Assembly: GCA_019240525.1 (NCBI GenBank)
Contig: JAFAYE010000001.1
Coordinates: 2,728,501-2,792,500, forward strand
Direction of reading: 5' to 3'
Source of the DNA: Candidatus Eremiobacterota bacterium
Lineage (GTDB): Bacteria; Vulcanimicrobiota; Vulcanimicrobiia; Vulcanimicrobiales; Vulcanimicrobiaceae
DNA length: 64,000 nt
Part shown: in pieces, positions 50,986-59,607 of the stretch
How positions within the stretch are numbered: the first letter of the stretch is position 1
How the letters are laid out: every line of letters starts with the position of its first letter
Program-made: the position numbers and the translations under genes
Notes under the pieces: model-generated
Database searches by the model: none
What the model saw: only the letters and a program-made list of their open reading frames with translations
Told to the model about the DNA's origin: nothing

Positions 50986-52431
50986 ATGCAGAGCGGGTTT
51001 CATCGCCACGACCTGGTCGTCGTCGGCGCGGGTTCGGCCGGTTATGCCGCGGCTCGCACCGCCCGCGAGGTCGGCTGCGACGTCGCGCTGGTCGATAAGG
51101 GGCCGCTCGGCGGTCTCTGTATCTTGCGCGGCTGCATGCCGAGCAAAGCGCTGCTGGCGTCGAGCGACGCGTTGGCCGACGCGCGCGATGCGCGAGCGCT
51201 CGGAATCGCCGCGCGTGATCTCGGCGCCGACATGCCCTTCATCGCGGCGCGCAAGCGATCTCTCGTGCAGGAATTCGCCGATTACCGCGTCGATGGCATT
51301 CACGAGTTTCCGCTCTATCTCGGCGCGGCAAGATTCGTCTCGCCGACTCAGCTCCTGGTTGGGGATCATACGACGCTCGAAGCGCAGACCTTTATCATTG
51401 CGACCGGAAGCGTAATAACACCGAGCACGCTTTCGGGTTTGGAAAGCGTCGGATTCGTCGACAGCGACGCGGTACTCGAACTCGAGCGAATCCCCGCATC
51501 GGTTATCGTGCTCGGCGGTGGTTACACGGCTTGCGAGCTGGGACAGTTTCTGTCGCGCATGGGCGCGCGCACGACGATGCTCATTCGCAGCGGCCACCTG
51601 TTGACCGCCAGCGACGACGATGTCGGCGAAGCGCTGACCGGCTACTTTCGCGACGAAGGCGTCGACGTCGTGACCTACGCGACGCTTCTCGGAGCGGAGG
51701 TGCGGAACGGTGCAAAAACGGTGCGGTACGTGCGCGACGGGGTCGAAGAAGAAGTCGCCGGCGAGCAGATATTTTACGCACTGGGGCGCGCCCCGGCCAC
51801 CGACGGTCTCGATTTGCAAGCGGCTGGGGTGGAGTGCGAGCCCAACGGCGCGATTGCCGTCGATCTCCAGATGCGCACGAGTAACCCGCACGTCTATGCC
51901 GTCGGCGACGTTACCGGCGAGTATATGCTCGTTCACGTGGCGATCTATCAAGGCGAGGTCGCGGCGCGCAACTCCTGCTCGAATGCCGGCGAGCAGGCCG
52001 ACTATTATCTCACGGGCGCGCATACGGTTTTCACGGACCCCCAATTCGCCGCGGTCGGGTTGAGCGAGAAAGACTTGAATCGCAAGTCGATCCCCTACGT
52101 ATCGGGACGCTACGATTTTGCCGAACACGGCAAAGCCCAATGCTTGGGCAAGACGAAGGGTTTCGTCAAGATGATGGCCGATCGCGAGACCGGAAAAATC
52201 CTCGGCGCGGCCGTGCTCGGGCCGGCGGCCTCAGAGCTAATTCACGAAATCATCGTCGCGATGCGATTTGGCGCAACCGTCGAACAGTTCATGCGAATCC
52301 CACACTTGCACCCGACGCTCGCGGAAATCTGGACGTATCCCGCCGAGGCCTGCGCCGCCCAACTTGGACGCAAGAGGCCTGGCGACGATCAAGTCGAGAT
52401 GGCGACGAGTGTGAGCGCTAGCGGTGAGTGA
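50986..52431 (+). CDS. Lipoamide-dehydrogenase-like flavoprotein disulfide reductase
   Basis: 481 residues, ATG immediately after the glpX stop, preceded by GGGAGG. The FAD loop is VVGAGSAGYAAA, the redox cysteines are C45 and C50 in GGLCILRGC, the NAD loop is VLGGGYTACELG and the active-site His is in HLHPTLAE. This is complete for dihydrolipoyl dehydrogenase, mercuric reductase or a related enzyme. No 2-oxoacid dehydrogenase genes are nearby, so the partner is unclear. Confidence 0.9.
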   Translation: MQSGFHRHDLVVVGAGSAGYAAARTAREVGCDVALVDKGPLGGLCILRGCMPSKALLASSDALADARDARALGIAARDLGADMPFIAARKRSLVQEFADYRVDGIHEFPLYLGAARFVSPTQLLVGDHTTLEAQTFIIATGSVITPSTLSGLESVGFVDSDAVLELERIPASVIVLGGGYTACELGQFLSRMGARTTMLIRSGHLLTASDDDVGEALTGYFRDEGVDVVTYATLLGAEVRNGAKTVRYVRDGVEEEVAGEQIFYALGRAPATDGLDLQAAGVECEPNGAIAVDLQMRTSNPHVYAVGDVTGEYMLVHVAIYQGEVAARNSCSNAGEQADYYLTGAHTVFTDPQFAAVGLSEKDLNRKSIPYVSGRYDFAEHGKAQCLGKTKGFVKMMADRETGKILGAAVLGPAASELIHEIIVAMRFGATVEQFMRIPHLHPTLAEIWTYPAEACAAQLGRKRPGDDQVEMATSVSASGE

Positions 52432-53329
52432 CATACGCGGGCCTCTGCGCGTCGCGCTCGTTCAAATGAAACCGGCGAAGGGGCAATATAGGCGCAATCT
52501 GAGCCTAGCCGGCGAAGCCTTCGGTCAGCTTGCCGCCGACCCGCCCGACTTGGTCGTTCTGCCCGAAGCGGCGCTCACTGGTTACTTCCTCGAGGGAGCC
52601 GTTTATGACGTCGCCGTCGGCGCCGAGGCCTTTGCGCGCGATCTAGCGCAAACGTGGCGCGCGGCCGGCGGGGAGCGCGTCGATCTCGCCGCGGGCTTTT
52701 TCGAAAACGACGGCGGGACGTACTATAACAGCGCGATCTACGTCGAAATCGAAGCGACGAGCGAACGGATCGTTCATCTTCATCGCAAGATGTTTTTGCC
52801 GACCTACGGTGTCTTCGATGAAGAGCGCTTTCTTTCGCGGGGGCACAAACTCGGCGTTTTCGCGACCCGGTTCGGCACCATGAGCCTTTTGATCTGTGAG
52901 GATGCCTGGCATGCGATCGTACCCGCGATTGCCGCGATCAAAGGCGCGCGCATCGTCGTCGTTCCCAGCGCCTCGCCGGGGCGTGGAATCGAAAGCGACG
53001 CGGGGGAACTCGAGAGCGTAGCGCACTGGCGCGATATACTCCGCGTCGTCGCGATCGAGCATGGCATCTTTGTAGTTTACGCCGGACTGACCGGCTTTGA
53101 GGGTGGGAAAGGCATGAGCGGATCGTCCTGCGTCGTCGATCCGCGAGGTAACGTACTCGTCCAAGCACCCGCCGGCGAACCGTGCATCGTCCGCGCCGAT
53201 TTGGATCTTCGCGAAATCGACCTCGCGCGTGCTCGCCTCCCGCTGCTCGGCGATTTGGAGAGCGCGCTGCCCGACCTCTTGCTCGACGAAGAGCTGCCCC
53301 TTCCGCGTCATCGAGCTGAATCGGTATGA
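52424..53329 (+). CDS. Carbon-nitrogen hydrolase (probable glutaminase subunit of NAD synthetase)
   Basis: 301 residues, nitrilase fold. The Glu-Lys-Cys triad is E48 (LPEAAL), K122 (HRKMFLPTYG) and C158 (LICEDAW). The order and PTYGVFDEERFF-like region resemble the glutaminase domain of glutamine-dependent NadE. It is fused to NadE in many bacteria; here it is separate, four bases overlapping nadE. It probably feeds ammonia from glutamine to NadE. Confidence 0.85.
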   Translation: MSDIRGPLRVALVQMKPAKGQYRRNLSLAGEAFGQLAADPPDLVVLPEAALTGYFLEGAVYDVAVGAEAFARDLAQTWRAAGGERVDLAAGFFENDGGTYYNSAIYVEIEATSERIVHLHRKMFLPTYGVFDEERFLSRGHKLGVFATRFGTMSLLICEDAWHAIVPAIAAIKGARIVVVPSASPGRGIESDAGELESVAHWRDILRVVAIEHGIFVVYAGLTGFEGGKGMSGSSCVVDPRGNVLVQAPAGEPCIVRADLDLREIDLARARLPLLGDLESALPDLLLDEELPLPRHRAESV

Positions 53330-54177
53330 CCCTGCCGATCATTGAGAGCCAGCAACGAATTGCGGGGCCTCCGGGCATCAACGCGCCGGTAGCGACCCAA
53401 TGGCTCGTGAACTTCATTCGGGACGAACTGACCGAGCGGCGCGGCATTTCAAGGGCAGTGATTGGACTGTCAGGGGGAATCGATTCAGCGGTGACGGCTT
53501 TTCTGAGCGCTCGCGCGCTGGGCGCGGAGAACGTGTACGCTATTCGCTTGCCGTACACGACGTCGCACCCGTCGAGCCTGAGCGATGCGCAGCTCGTCGT
53601 CGATTCGCTCGGCATTCACTGCCATACGATCGACATCAGCGCCGCGGTCGACGGCTACTTGCAACACGAACCGCACGCCGACGCGCGGCGGCGCGGGAAC
53701 GTTATGGCGCGCATTCGCATGCTCGTGCTTTTCGATCAGTCGGCAAAGTTCGACGCACTGCCATTGGGAACCGGGAACAAAACCGAGCGGCTCCTAGGAT
53801 ACTTCACCTGGCATGCGGACGACACGCCGCCGCTCAATCCGATCGGAGATCTCTTCAAAAGCCAGGTTTGGGAGCTGGCGCGATATCTGGGGGTGCCCGA
53901 TCGTTTGATCGACAAGGCGCCGACGGCCGATCTCGTGGCAGGGCAAACCGACGAAGCCGATCTGGGAATCAGTTACGCGCGGGCCGACGCAATTCTATCG
54001 CAACTCCTCCTCGGTTATTCGAACGAACAGCTCGCCGAACGAGGATTTGAGCCGAGCGAAGTCGCGCTCGTACGCAAGCGCGTCGATGCGACCCATTGGA
54101 AACGTCATTTGCCGACGACGGCGATGCTCAGCAGCACCGCAATTAACGAGTTCTACCTGCGGCCGGTCGACTACTAG
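53326..54177 (+). CDS. nadE: NAD+ synthase (ammonia-dependent NadE)
   Basis: 283 residues. The PP-loop is VIGLSGGIDSAV (49-54 SGGIDS), and LGTGNKTERLLGYFTWHADD is the family-specific motif. It amidates nicotinic acid adenine dinucleotide to NAD+. The genes before and after (amidase and cinA) support an NAD synthesis and recycling group. The stop is followed by the siroheme-synthase-like frame without a recognised start. Confidence 0.95.
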   Translation: MTLPIIESQQRIAGPPGINAPVATQWLVNFIRDELTERRGISRAVIGLSGGIDSAVTAFLSARALGAENVYAIRLPYTTSHPSSLSDAQLVVDSLGIHCHTIDISAAVDGYLQHEPHADARRRGNVMARIRMLVLFDQSAKFDALPLGTGNKTERLLGYFTWHADDTPPLNPIGDLFKSQVWELARYLGVPDRLIDKAPTADLVAGQTDEADLGISYARADAILSQLLLGYSNEQLAERGFEPSEVALVRKRVDATHWKRHLPTTAMLSSTAINEFYLRPVDY

Positions 54178-54192
54178 CAACGTGGTGTCATC

Positions 54193-54798
54193 CTGAGCGC
54201 GGACAGAGCGATCGTTCGGAGAGCGTTTTTTCCGGTAAGCTTAAACCTCGACGGTCGGACGTGCGTCGTGATCGGTCTGCCGAATGACCGCGAAGCGATC
54301 GAAAAGGCTGCAGCGCTCGAAGAGGCCGGAGCGGCGGTGCGCCGCATTGAGGAACCGGCCCGGCTGCGCGACGAAGACGTCAGCGACGCTTTCTTTGTGA
54401 TTTCCACGCCGCAGGACGCGGCGCTTTCCGCTCGTCTGCGTGTCCTGGCCGATCGACACCGCTTTTTGCTCTGTTGCATCGACCAACCGAAGTACGGCTT
54501 CGTCGCAATGGCGGCGATCGCCAAAGCAGGGCCGGTACGCGTCGCCATTTCCACGGCGGGACTCGCTCCACGCGTGGGAAAGACGCTCAAACGCGGGCTG
54601 CAAAACGCCATGGACGAAAAGTTTGCGCGCTTCATCGAGATTCTAGCCCAGCGGCGAGAACGGACTCATGCATCGCATCCCGAGCCGGAGAGCTCGAAGC
54701 TTCGGCGCGAAGCGATGATCGAAGCGGCGCGAGGATTTTATGCCGAAGTCCGTTTCGATTATCCCGATTGGTTCGAGACGCTCGATGCCGAGCGTTGA
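54193..54798 (+). CDS. Siroheme synthase N-domain protein (precorrin-2 dehydrogenase-like), non-standard start
   Basis: The first standard start is GTG 54268, which would lose part of the Rossmann fold. Upstream in the same open frame lies FFPVSLNLDGRTCVVIG, the expected first beta strand (FPxxLxLxGRxxxVVGxG). No ATG/GTG/TTG precedes it after the nadE stop, so I place a CTG start at 54193 only provisionally (201 residues). Later parts PVRVAISTAGLAPRVGKTLKR fit Met8/CysG, which oxidise precorrin-2 and insert iron to form siroheme. The methyltransferase domain of CysG is absent. Confidence 0.65.
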   Translation: MSADRAIVRRAFFPVSLNLDGRTCVVIGLPNDREAIEKAAALEEAGAAVRRIEEPARLRDEDVSDAFFVISTPQDAALSARLRVLADRHRFLLCCIDQPKYGFVAMAAIAKAGPVRVAISTAGLAPRVGKTLKRGLQNAMDEKFARFIEILAQRRERTHASHPEPESSKLRREAMIEAARGFYAEVRFDYPDWFETLDAER

Positions 54799-56041
54799 GA
54801 TCCTGGCGGTCGGCACGGAGTTATTGCTCGGCCAGTTGCTCGACACGAATACGAAGTTCATCGCCGAACAACTCGCGGAGAACGGAATCGACGTGCGCGC
54901 GACCCACACGGTCGGCGACAACCGCGAACGAATCGCCGCGGCGGTTCGCCGTAGCCTCGAGCGCGCGGACGGGCTGGTAACGACCGGAGGCCTCGGCCCG
55001 ACGATCGACGATCTCACCAAAGAAGCGGTCTGCGACGCGCTGGGGCTCGATACGGAGCTCTATGCGCCGGCGCTAGAGCATATGGAGAAGCGTTTCGCAT
55101 CGTTTGGGGTGCCGATGCGCGAGAACAACCGCAAGCAGGCCGAACTGCCGCGCAAGAGCCGGCCGCTCCCCAATCCAAACGGCACGGCGCCGGGATTCGT
55201 CGCGTTCGCCCACGACGGCAAGTTCGTCGCCTCGATGCCCGGCGTTCCGCGAGAGATGAAGCCGATGCTCGTCGAGCAGGTCGTGCCGTTTCTGCGCGAA
55301 CGTCTTGGCGCCGGCGAAGCGATCTACACTCGCGTGTTCCATACGATCGGCATCGGCGAATCGGAGATCGATCATCGAATTGCCGATCTCTTTCGCAGCG
55401 CCGAAAACCCGAAGATCGCGGTGTTGGCGCACGACTTTCGGGCCGACGTCAAACTGATGGCGAAATCAGATTCGCCGGCCCGTGCCGAGAAGATGATGAC
55501 GCCGTTGCAGGGCGCGATCGAAGAGCGCCTTCGGGGATACATTTTCGGACGCGACGCGCAAACACTGAGCGGTGCGATTCACGATTTATTGCAGCGGCGC
55601 GGCGAAACCCTCGGCGTCGCTGAATCGTGCACCGGAGGACGCCTTGCCGTGGCGCTGACGGGCGTCCCCGGCGCATCGAACAGTTTTATCGGGGGCGTCG
55701 TCGCCTATGCGAATTCGATCAAGTTATCGGCGCTCGAGGTGAGCGCTCAGACGTTAGAGCGCCACGGGGCCGTCAGCGAAGAAGTCGCGCGGGAGATGGC
55801 CCGCGGCGCTCGCCGATGGTTCGGGACCGACCTTGGCGTGGCGACGACCGGCGTCGCCGGGCCGGGCGGCGGCACCGCCGAAAAGCCGGTTGGCCTGGTC
55901 TGGATTGCGCTCGACGACGCGCGCCGTGGCGAGAGTGCCCGACGCCTCGAACTCGCCGCCGACCGAGACACGGTAGCGCAGCGCGCCACGACCGTTGCAT
56001 TGGGAATGCTCTGGAAGCACCTCGAGAGTCAAAGCTCGTAA
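54785..56041 (+). CDS. cinA: CinA: competence/damage-inducible, NMN deamidase
   Basis: 418 residues from ATG 54785. The N-terminal MoCF domain has VEILAVGTELLLGQLLDTNT and TTGGLGPTIDDLTKEAV. The C-terminal PncC domain has AESCTGGRLAVALTGVPGASN and TTGVAGPGGG. In related bacteria the PncC part deamidates NMN to NaMN, a substrate route to NadE. Its placement 0.6 kb after nadE supports a pyridine nucleotide role. Overlaps the siroheme-like frame by 14 bases and the Gfo/Idh/MocA gene by 13. Confidence 0.93.
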   Translation: MPSVEILAVGTELLLGQLLDTNTKFIAEQLAENGIDVRATHTVGDNRERIAAAVRRSLERADGLVTTGGLGPTIDDLTKEAVCDALGLDTELYAPALEHMEKRFASFGVPMRENNRKQAELPRKSRPLPNPNGTAPGFVAFAHDGKFVASMPGVPREMKPMLVEQVVPFLRERLGAGEAIYTRVFHTIGIGESEIDHRIADLFRSAENPKIAVLAHDFRADVKLMAKSDSPARAEKMMTPLQGAIEERLRGYIFGRDAQTLSGAIHDLLQRRGETLGVAESCTGGRLAVALTGVPGASNSFIGGVVAYANSIKLSALEVSAQTLERHGAVSEEVAREMARGARRWFGTDLGVATTGVAGPGGGTAEKPVGLVWIALDDARRGESARRLELAADRDTVAQRATTVALGMLWKHLESQSS

Positions 56042-57063
56042 CCGATTGCCGCCAGCGACTCTTGCGTGCGGACGGCCTCCTCGAATGTCGGCAAGAGATT
56101 GGGCTCGCCCTCAATCTTTTTGACGAACTCGTCATAGAGATCCATGAGCGGCGGCACGTTGCCATTGATACTTGCAAATCGCTCGTACGGCGATCTAGTG
56201 CATTCCAGCTCGTCGGTTTGGTGCTGGTCGACGGTGTAGAGCGCCACCTCGACGATCGTCGGGCCACTCGCAACGGCCGTGCGCCGTTCGCCGTGGGCGG
56301 CGCACGTATACGATTCGATTGCGGCGGTCGCATCGGCGGTGATGCGCGCCACTAAGCCATCGCCGTATTCAACGAGCGCAAATGCGCCGTCATCGACCGT
56401 TGATTCGAAGGTCCCCCGGTCGTCAGCGCGTTGAGGGTTTGCCGTGCGACGAAAGCCGGACGTTCGAACGGGTGCACGGCCGGCGAGCCAATTCGCCTGA
56501 TCGAAAAGGTGGGAGGCCACCGCGCCCGCAAGGCCGCCGCCGCGCTCGCGCTCGAACCACCAGGAGCGCGCTCGCCGCTCGTTGCGTCTCAACGTAGCGC
56601 GCAGCAACGTGATCTCGATATCGCGCAGCAGGCCTAGATGATGGTGCTGGATCAACTCGCGCAGCGCCATGGCTTGCGGGACAAAGCGAAATTCATGCGA
56701 TACGCCGCACGCGGTGCCCGCGGCATCGGCCGCCTGAGCCATGGCGCGCGCGTCGGCGAGGCGCAATGCGAAGGGTTTCTCGGCGAGCACGTGCTTGCCC
56801 GCAGCTAGTGCCGCCGATACGTCTTCAAGGTGGGCAAAGGGCGGTGAGGCGACCGTCACGGCGTCGAGCTCGCAACCCTCCAGCATCTCCGCGCACGTTC
56901 GGAAAGCATGCGGAATATTCGCGCGCTTCGCCACCTCGCCCGCGCTCGATGGCGAAGCGATTGCGATCACCTCGAATCGAGCATGATTGAGCAGCGCCGG
57001 TAGGTGAGCCGTGGCGCCAAACCCGGCGCCGACGATTCCGATCCGATAACGCGGGACGCTCAT
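56029..57063 (-). CDS. Gfo/Idh/MocA-family oxidoreductase
   Basis: 344 residues. NAD(P) loop GIVGAGFGATAHLPAL, then the AEKPFALRLADA motif (EKP) and HEFRFVPQA. The C-terminal beta domain is typical. Family members oxidise or reduce sugars, inositols and secondary alcohols or imines. It is the last gene of a three-gene operon with a class III aminotransferase and a LuxC-like reductase, with a four-base overlap, so it probably acts on the same product. Confidence 0.88.
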   Translation of the reverse strand: MSVPRYRIGIVGAGFGATAHLPALLNHARFEVIAIASPSSAGEVAKRANIPHAFRTCAEMLEGCELDAVTVASPPFAHLEDVSAALAAGKHVLAEKPFALRLADARAMAQAADAAGTACGVSHEFRFVPQAMALRELIQHHHLGLLRDIEITLLRATLRRNERRARSWWFERERGGGLAGAVASHLFDQANWLAGRAPVRTSGFRRTANPQRADDRGTFESTVDDGAFALVEYGDGLVARITADATAAIESYTCAAHGERRTAVASGPTIVEVALYTVDQHQTDELECTRSPYERFASINGNVPPLMDLYDEFVKKIEGEPNLLPTFEEAVRTQESLAAIGYEL

Positions 57064-58346
57064 TCCTCCTCCTTTAGAGCTCGTTCCAGAACGTCGGCGG
57101 CGTGCATCAGTTGCTCCGTTTCGATCGTTAGTGGCGGAGACAAGGCAATCGTTTCGCCCTGCACGCCCGATTGCAGAAGGACGACTCCCGCTCGCAACGC
57201 CCGTCGCACGACCACCGCCGCCGTCGCGCCATCGCGAAGCTGAACGCCCCAGAGAAGCCCGACTCCACGAACGTCGGTGACCCCGCGAAATCGGGAGAGC
57301 CCCCGCAGCCGATTACCGAGCATATTCCCAAGCGTTGCCGCGCGCAAAGGCAAATCGCAGCGACCCATCTCGTCGATTGTGGCGATGGCGGCGGCGCACG
57401 CGATTGGATTACCAAGATAGGTCGACGTGTGCAGCGCTTCGCCGGTGGAGAGCGGCCATGCATCCATGATCGCTCGCCGTCCCATCGCAGCGCTGATCGG
57501 AATGCCCGACCCCATTGCTTTGCCGGTGCAGATGATGTCGGGAACGACGTTCTCGTGATCGATGGCGAACCAGCGGCCGGTGCGTCCAAAACCAGTGAAG
57601 ATCTCATCGACAATCATCAGGATTCTCAAATCGTCGCAGATCACGCGCAGCTCGCCGAGAAAACCGGCTGGCGGAACGACCGCTCCGCCGCGTCCTTGGA
57701 TGGGTTCGACCACGATGGCCGCGAGGTCGTCGTGTGCGCGCAGAGTATCGCGCGCTTCGGCCGCGGCTTGCGCAGCCCCGACTCTGCCGAGCCGCGGGTA
57801 ATCGAGCAAGACCGGTTCGGTGCGAAGCACCTGCGAAAAAGGCTCGCGAAACTTGGCAATGCCGCCGACGGCGAGCGCGCCGAAAGAGAGACCATGATAG
57901 CCGCCCTCGAAGGCCGCGAAGCGTGACTTGCCCGTGACGAGCATGGCTGTTTTGAGAGCCGCTTCGATCGCTTCCGAGCCGGTCGTTGCGAGGAAGCCGG
58001 TCGTCAGCGGCGGCGGGAGAATTCCGGAGAGCCTTTCGAGCAAGAGCACGCGCACTTCGGTAGGATGGACGTCGCCCATCCCGTGCGCTAACTGTTGGGC
58101 TTGGCGTGAGACCGCGCGCATAACGCTGGGGTTGGCATGGCCGGCATTGGCGACGCCGAAGGCCGCCGTGCAGTCGACATACTCATTACCGTCGACGTCG
58201 ACCACGACCGCACCGCGCGCCGATTCCCAAAAGATTGGAAAATCCTCGGCGAAGTAGGTAACGTTGCGTTGCTCGTGGCGTCGAAGCCGGCTTGCCAGCG
58301 CAGCACTACGGGGGCCCGGCACGCTTAGCTCTCGTCGACGAGCCAT
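57060..58346 (-). CDS. Class III PLP-dependent aminotransferase
   Basis: 428 residues. FEGGYHGLSFGALAVGG, the Asp in LMIVDEIFTGFGRTG and the Schiff-base lysine in ICTGKAMGSGIPISA are omega-aminotransferase features. Class III enzymes usually transfer an amino group to an aldehyde or terminal ketone. The LuxC-like gene overlaps it by 22 bases, which favours a shared pathway: acyl-CoA to aldehyde, then amine. A GABA or ornithine transaminase role is possible in isolation. Confidence 0.9.
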   Translation of the reverse strand: MARRRELSVPGPRSAALASRLRRHEQRNVTYFAEDFPIFWESARGAVVVDVDGNEYVDCTAAFGVANAGHANPSVMRAVSRQAQQLAHGMGDVHPTEVRVLLLERLSGILPPPLTTGFLATTGSEAIEAALKTAMLVTGKSRFAAFEGGYHGLSFGALAVGGIAKFREPFSQVLRTEPVLLDYPRLGRVGAAQAAAEARDTLRAHDDLAAIVVEPIQGRGGAVVPPAGFLGELRVICDDLRILMIVDEIFTGFGRTGRWFAIDHENVVPDIICTGKAMGSGIPISAAMGRRAIMDAWPLSTGEALHTSTYLGNPIACAAAIATIDEMGRCDLPLRAATLGNMLGNRLRGLSRFRGVTDVRGVGLLWGVQLRDGATAAVVVRRALRAGVVLLQSGVQGETIALSPPLTIETEQLMHAADVLERALKEEE

Positions 58347-59533
58347 CGCACGAATTCAGCGATGCGGGGGCGGCCGCCGGAGTGATCGCCCAACGCCGGT
58401 GCTTGCAGCGTTCCGAACGCCGTGATACGGGCGGCTTTCGTTCGCGCTGCCAGCTCGAAGACGGCGGCGCTGCTAGAGGTCACGGCAATGCTTTCGAGCT
58501 CGATATTGTGGTGTTCGAGGTATCGTGCCGCCGCCGCCGGCGAATCGACGGAGCGAACCGCCGTCGTGCGCGGCAGAAAGAGCGGCGGCTCGTCGAACGG
58601 TGGATCGACGACGGCAAGATAATCGCCGCGCGTATCGGCCTGCGCAATCGTTACGTTGCCGCGAAACGTCGCGAGCTCGCGCGCGATAGCGCGTCGCGAG
58701 GCCGTTGCCGGGTCGTCGAGCGCTGGTGGAAATGTCAGCGCGGCTGCACGCATCGCATCGATCAGAATTTCGGCGAATCGGGCGGCTGAAACGTTGCTCG
58801 GATTCTCGAGAAAGAGTGCATGAAGCGAAAGGCAGCCCTCGCTTTCATAAAGGACCAGATCGCGCGCCGCGAGCGCCGCGATGGCGCAAGCCTCGCGCTC
58901 GTCGCGAAGAGCTGCGCTCGCAATATATCCCGCGCTCGCCTTCGAACCGAACCCGATGAGCCGGGACGGAAAGCAAACCTGTGCCGAAATTTCGGCGAGC
59001 GTCGCATCGCTGCCGAAGGCGACGATCGTATCGAAGGGACGAAGGTTGACGGCGCCGGCTCCGCCGACCCACGGCTGCGCGAGCGCTCGACCCGCGAGTT
59101 CGGGCAGCTCCTCCGTCAGCGTTTGAAGGAACGCGGCGACCAAATAATCTTCGCGGTCCTTTACGAACACGTCGCATTTTGCGCAGATCGCGAAGATAGC
59201 GGGAACGATCGCAACGCCGATGGTCGTACGGCTGGAAATAATACAGACGCGACCGATCGGAAGAGCGCGAGCGCGGGGCCGGCCGCGGCGGCCCACAAAG
59301 TCGTCGAGGATCTCGAGGCAACCTAGCTCGTCGGCGATGACGGCTTCGATTGCTTCGGCGCGAACGTTGCCGAAAAGCCGATCGAAAGCATACTCAACGG
59401 TGGCAAGCGAGTATCCGGTTCGCGCGCTGACGCTCTCGCGCGCATGGACTCGCGGCAGAAAGGTCGGGTCGCTCCACCGCCCGGCGGCGCGGGCGATTGC
59501 CGCGACGATTGAGCGCACCGGCACCTTAACCAT
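58325..59533 (-). CDS. LuxC-like acyl-CoA reductase
   Basis: 402 residues. It shows an ALDH-like order: an RPRARALPIGRVCIISSRTTIG nucleotide-binding strand (83-104), RLIGFGSKASAGYI (191-204) and the acyl-accepting cysteine C234 in YESEGCLSLHALFLE, which corresponds to the cysteine of LuxC fatty-acid reductase. No luxD or luxE genes are nearby, so bioluminescence is not indicated. It would reduce an activated acyl group to an aldehyde. Similarity is at family level; the substrate chain is unknown. Confidence 0.78.
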   Translation of the reverse strand: MVKVPVRSIVAAIARAAGRWSDPTFLPRVHARESVSARTGYSLATVEYAFDRLFGNVRAEAIEAVIADELGCLEILDDFVGRRGRPRARALPIGRVCIISSRTTIGVAIVPAIFAICAKCDVFVKDREDYLVAAFLQTLTEELPELAGRALAQPWVGGAGAVNLRPFDTIVAFGSDATLAEISAQVCFPSRLIGFGSKASAGYIASAALRDEREACAIAALAARDLVLYESEGCLSLHALFLENPSNVSAARFAEILIDAMRAAALTFPPALDDPATASRRAIARELATFRGNVTIAQADTRGDYLAVVDPPFDEPPLFLPRTTAVRSVDSPAAAARYLEHHNIELESIAVTSSSAAVFELAARTKAARITAFGTLQAPALGDHSGGRPRIAEFVRWLVDES

Positions 59534-59607
59534 TACTTCATCTCTTCAGGACCATGGAGCGCCTCTCCCCGAGGTCCTTGGATGCGCGGCGGCAAAAGGT
59601 GAACGCA

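Noticed and set aside
56029..59533. Bioluminescence (lux) operon
   Set aside because: Only a LuxC-like reductase is present; no luciferase (LuxA/B), LuxD or LuxE is found.
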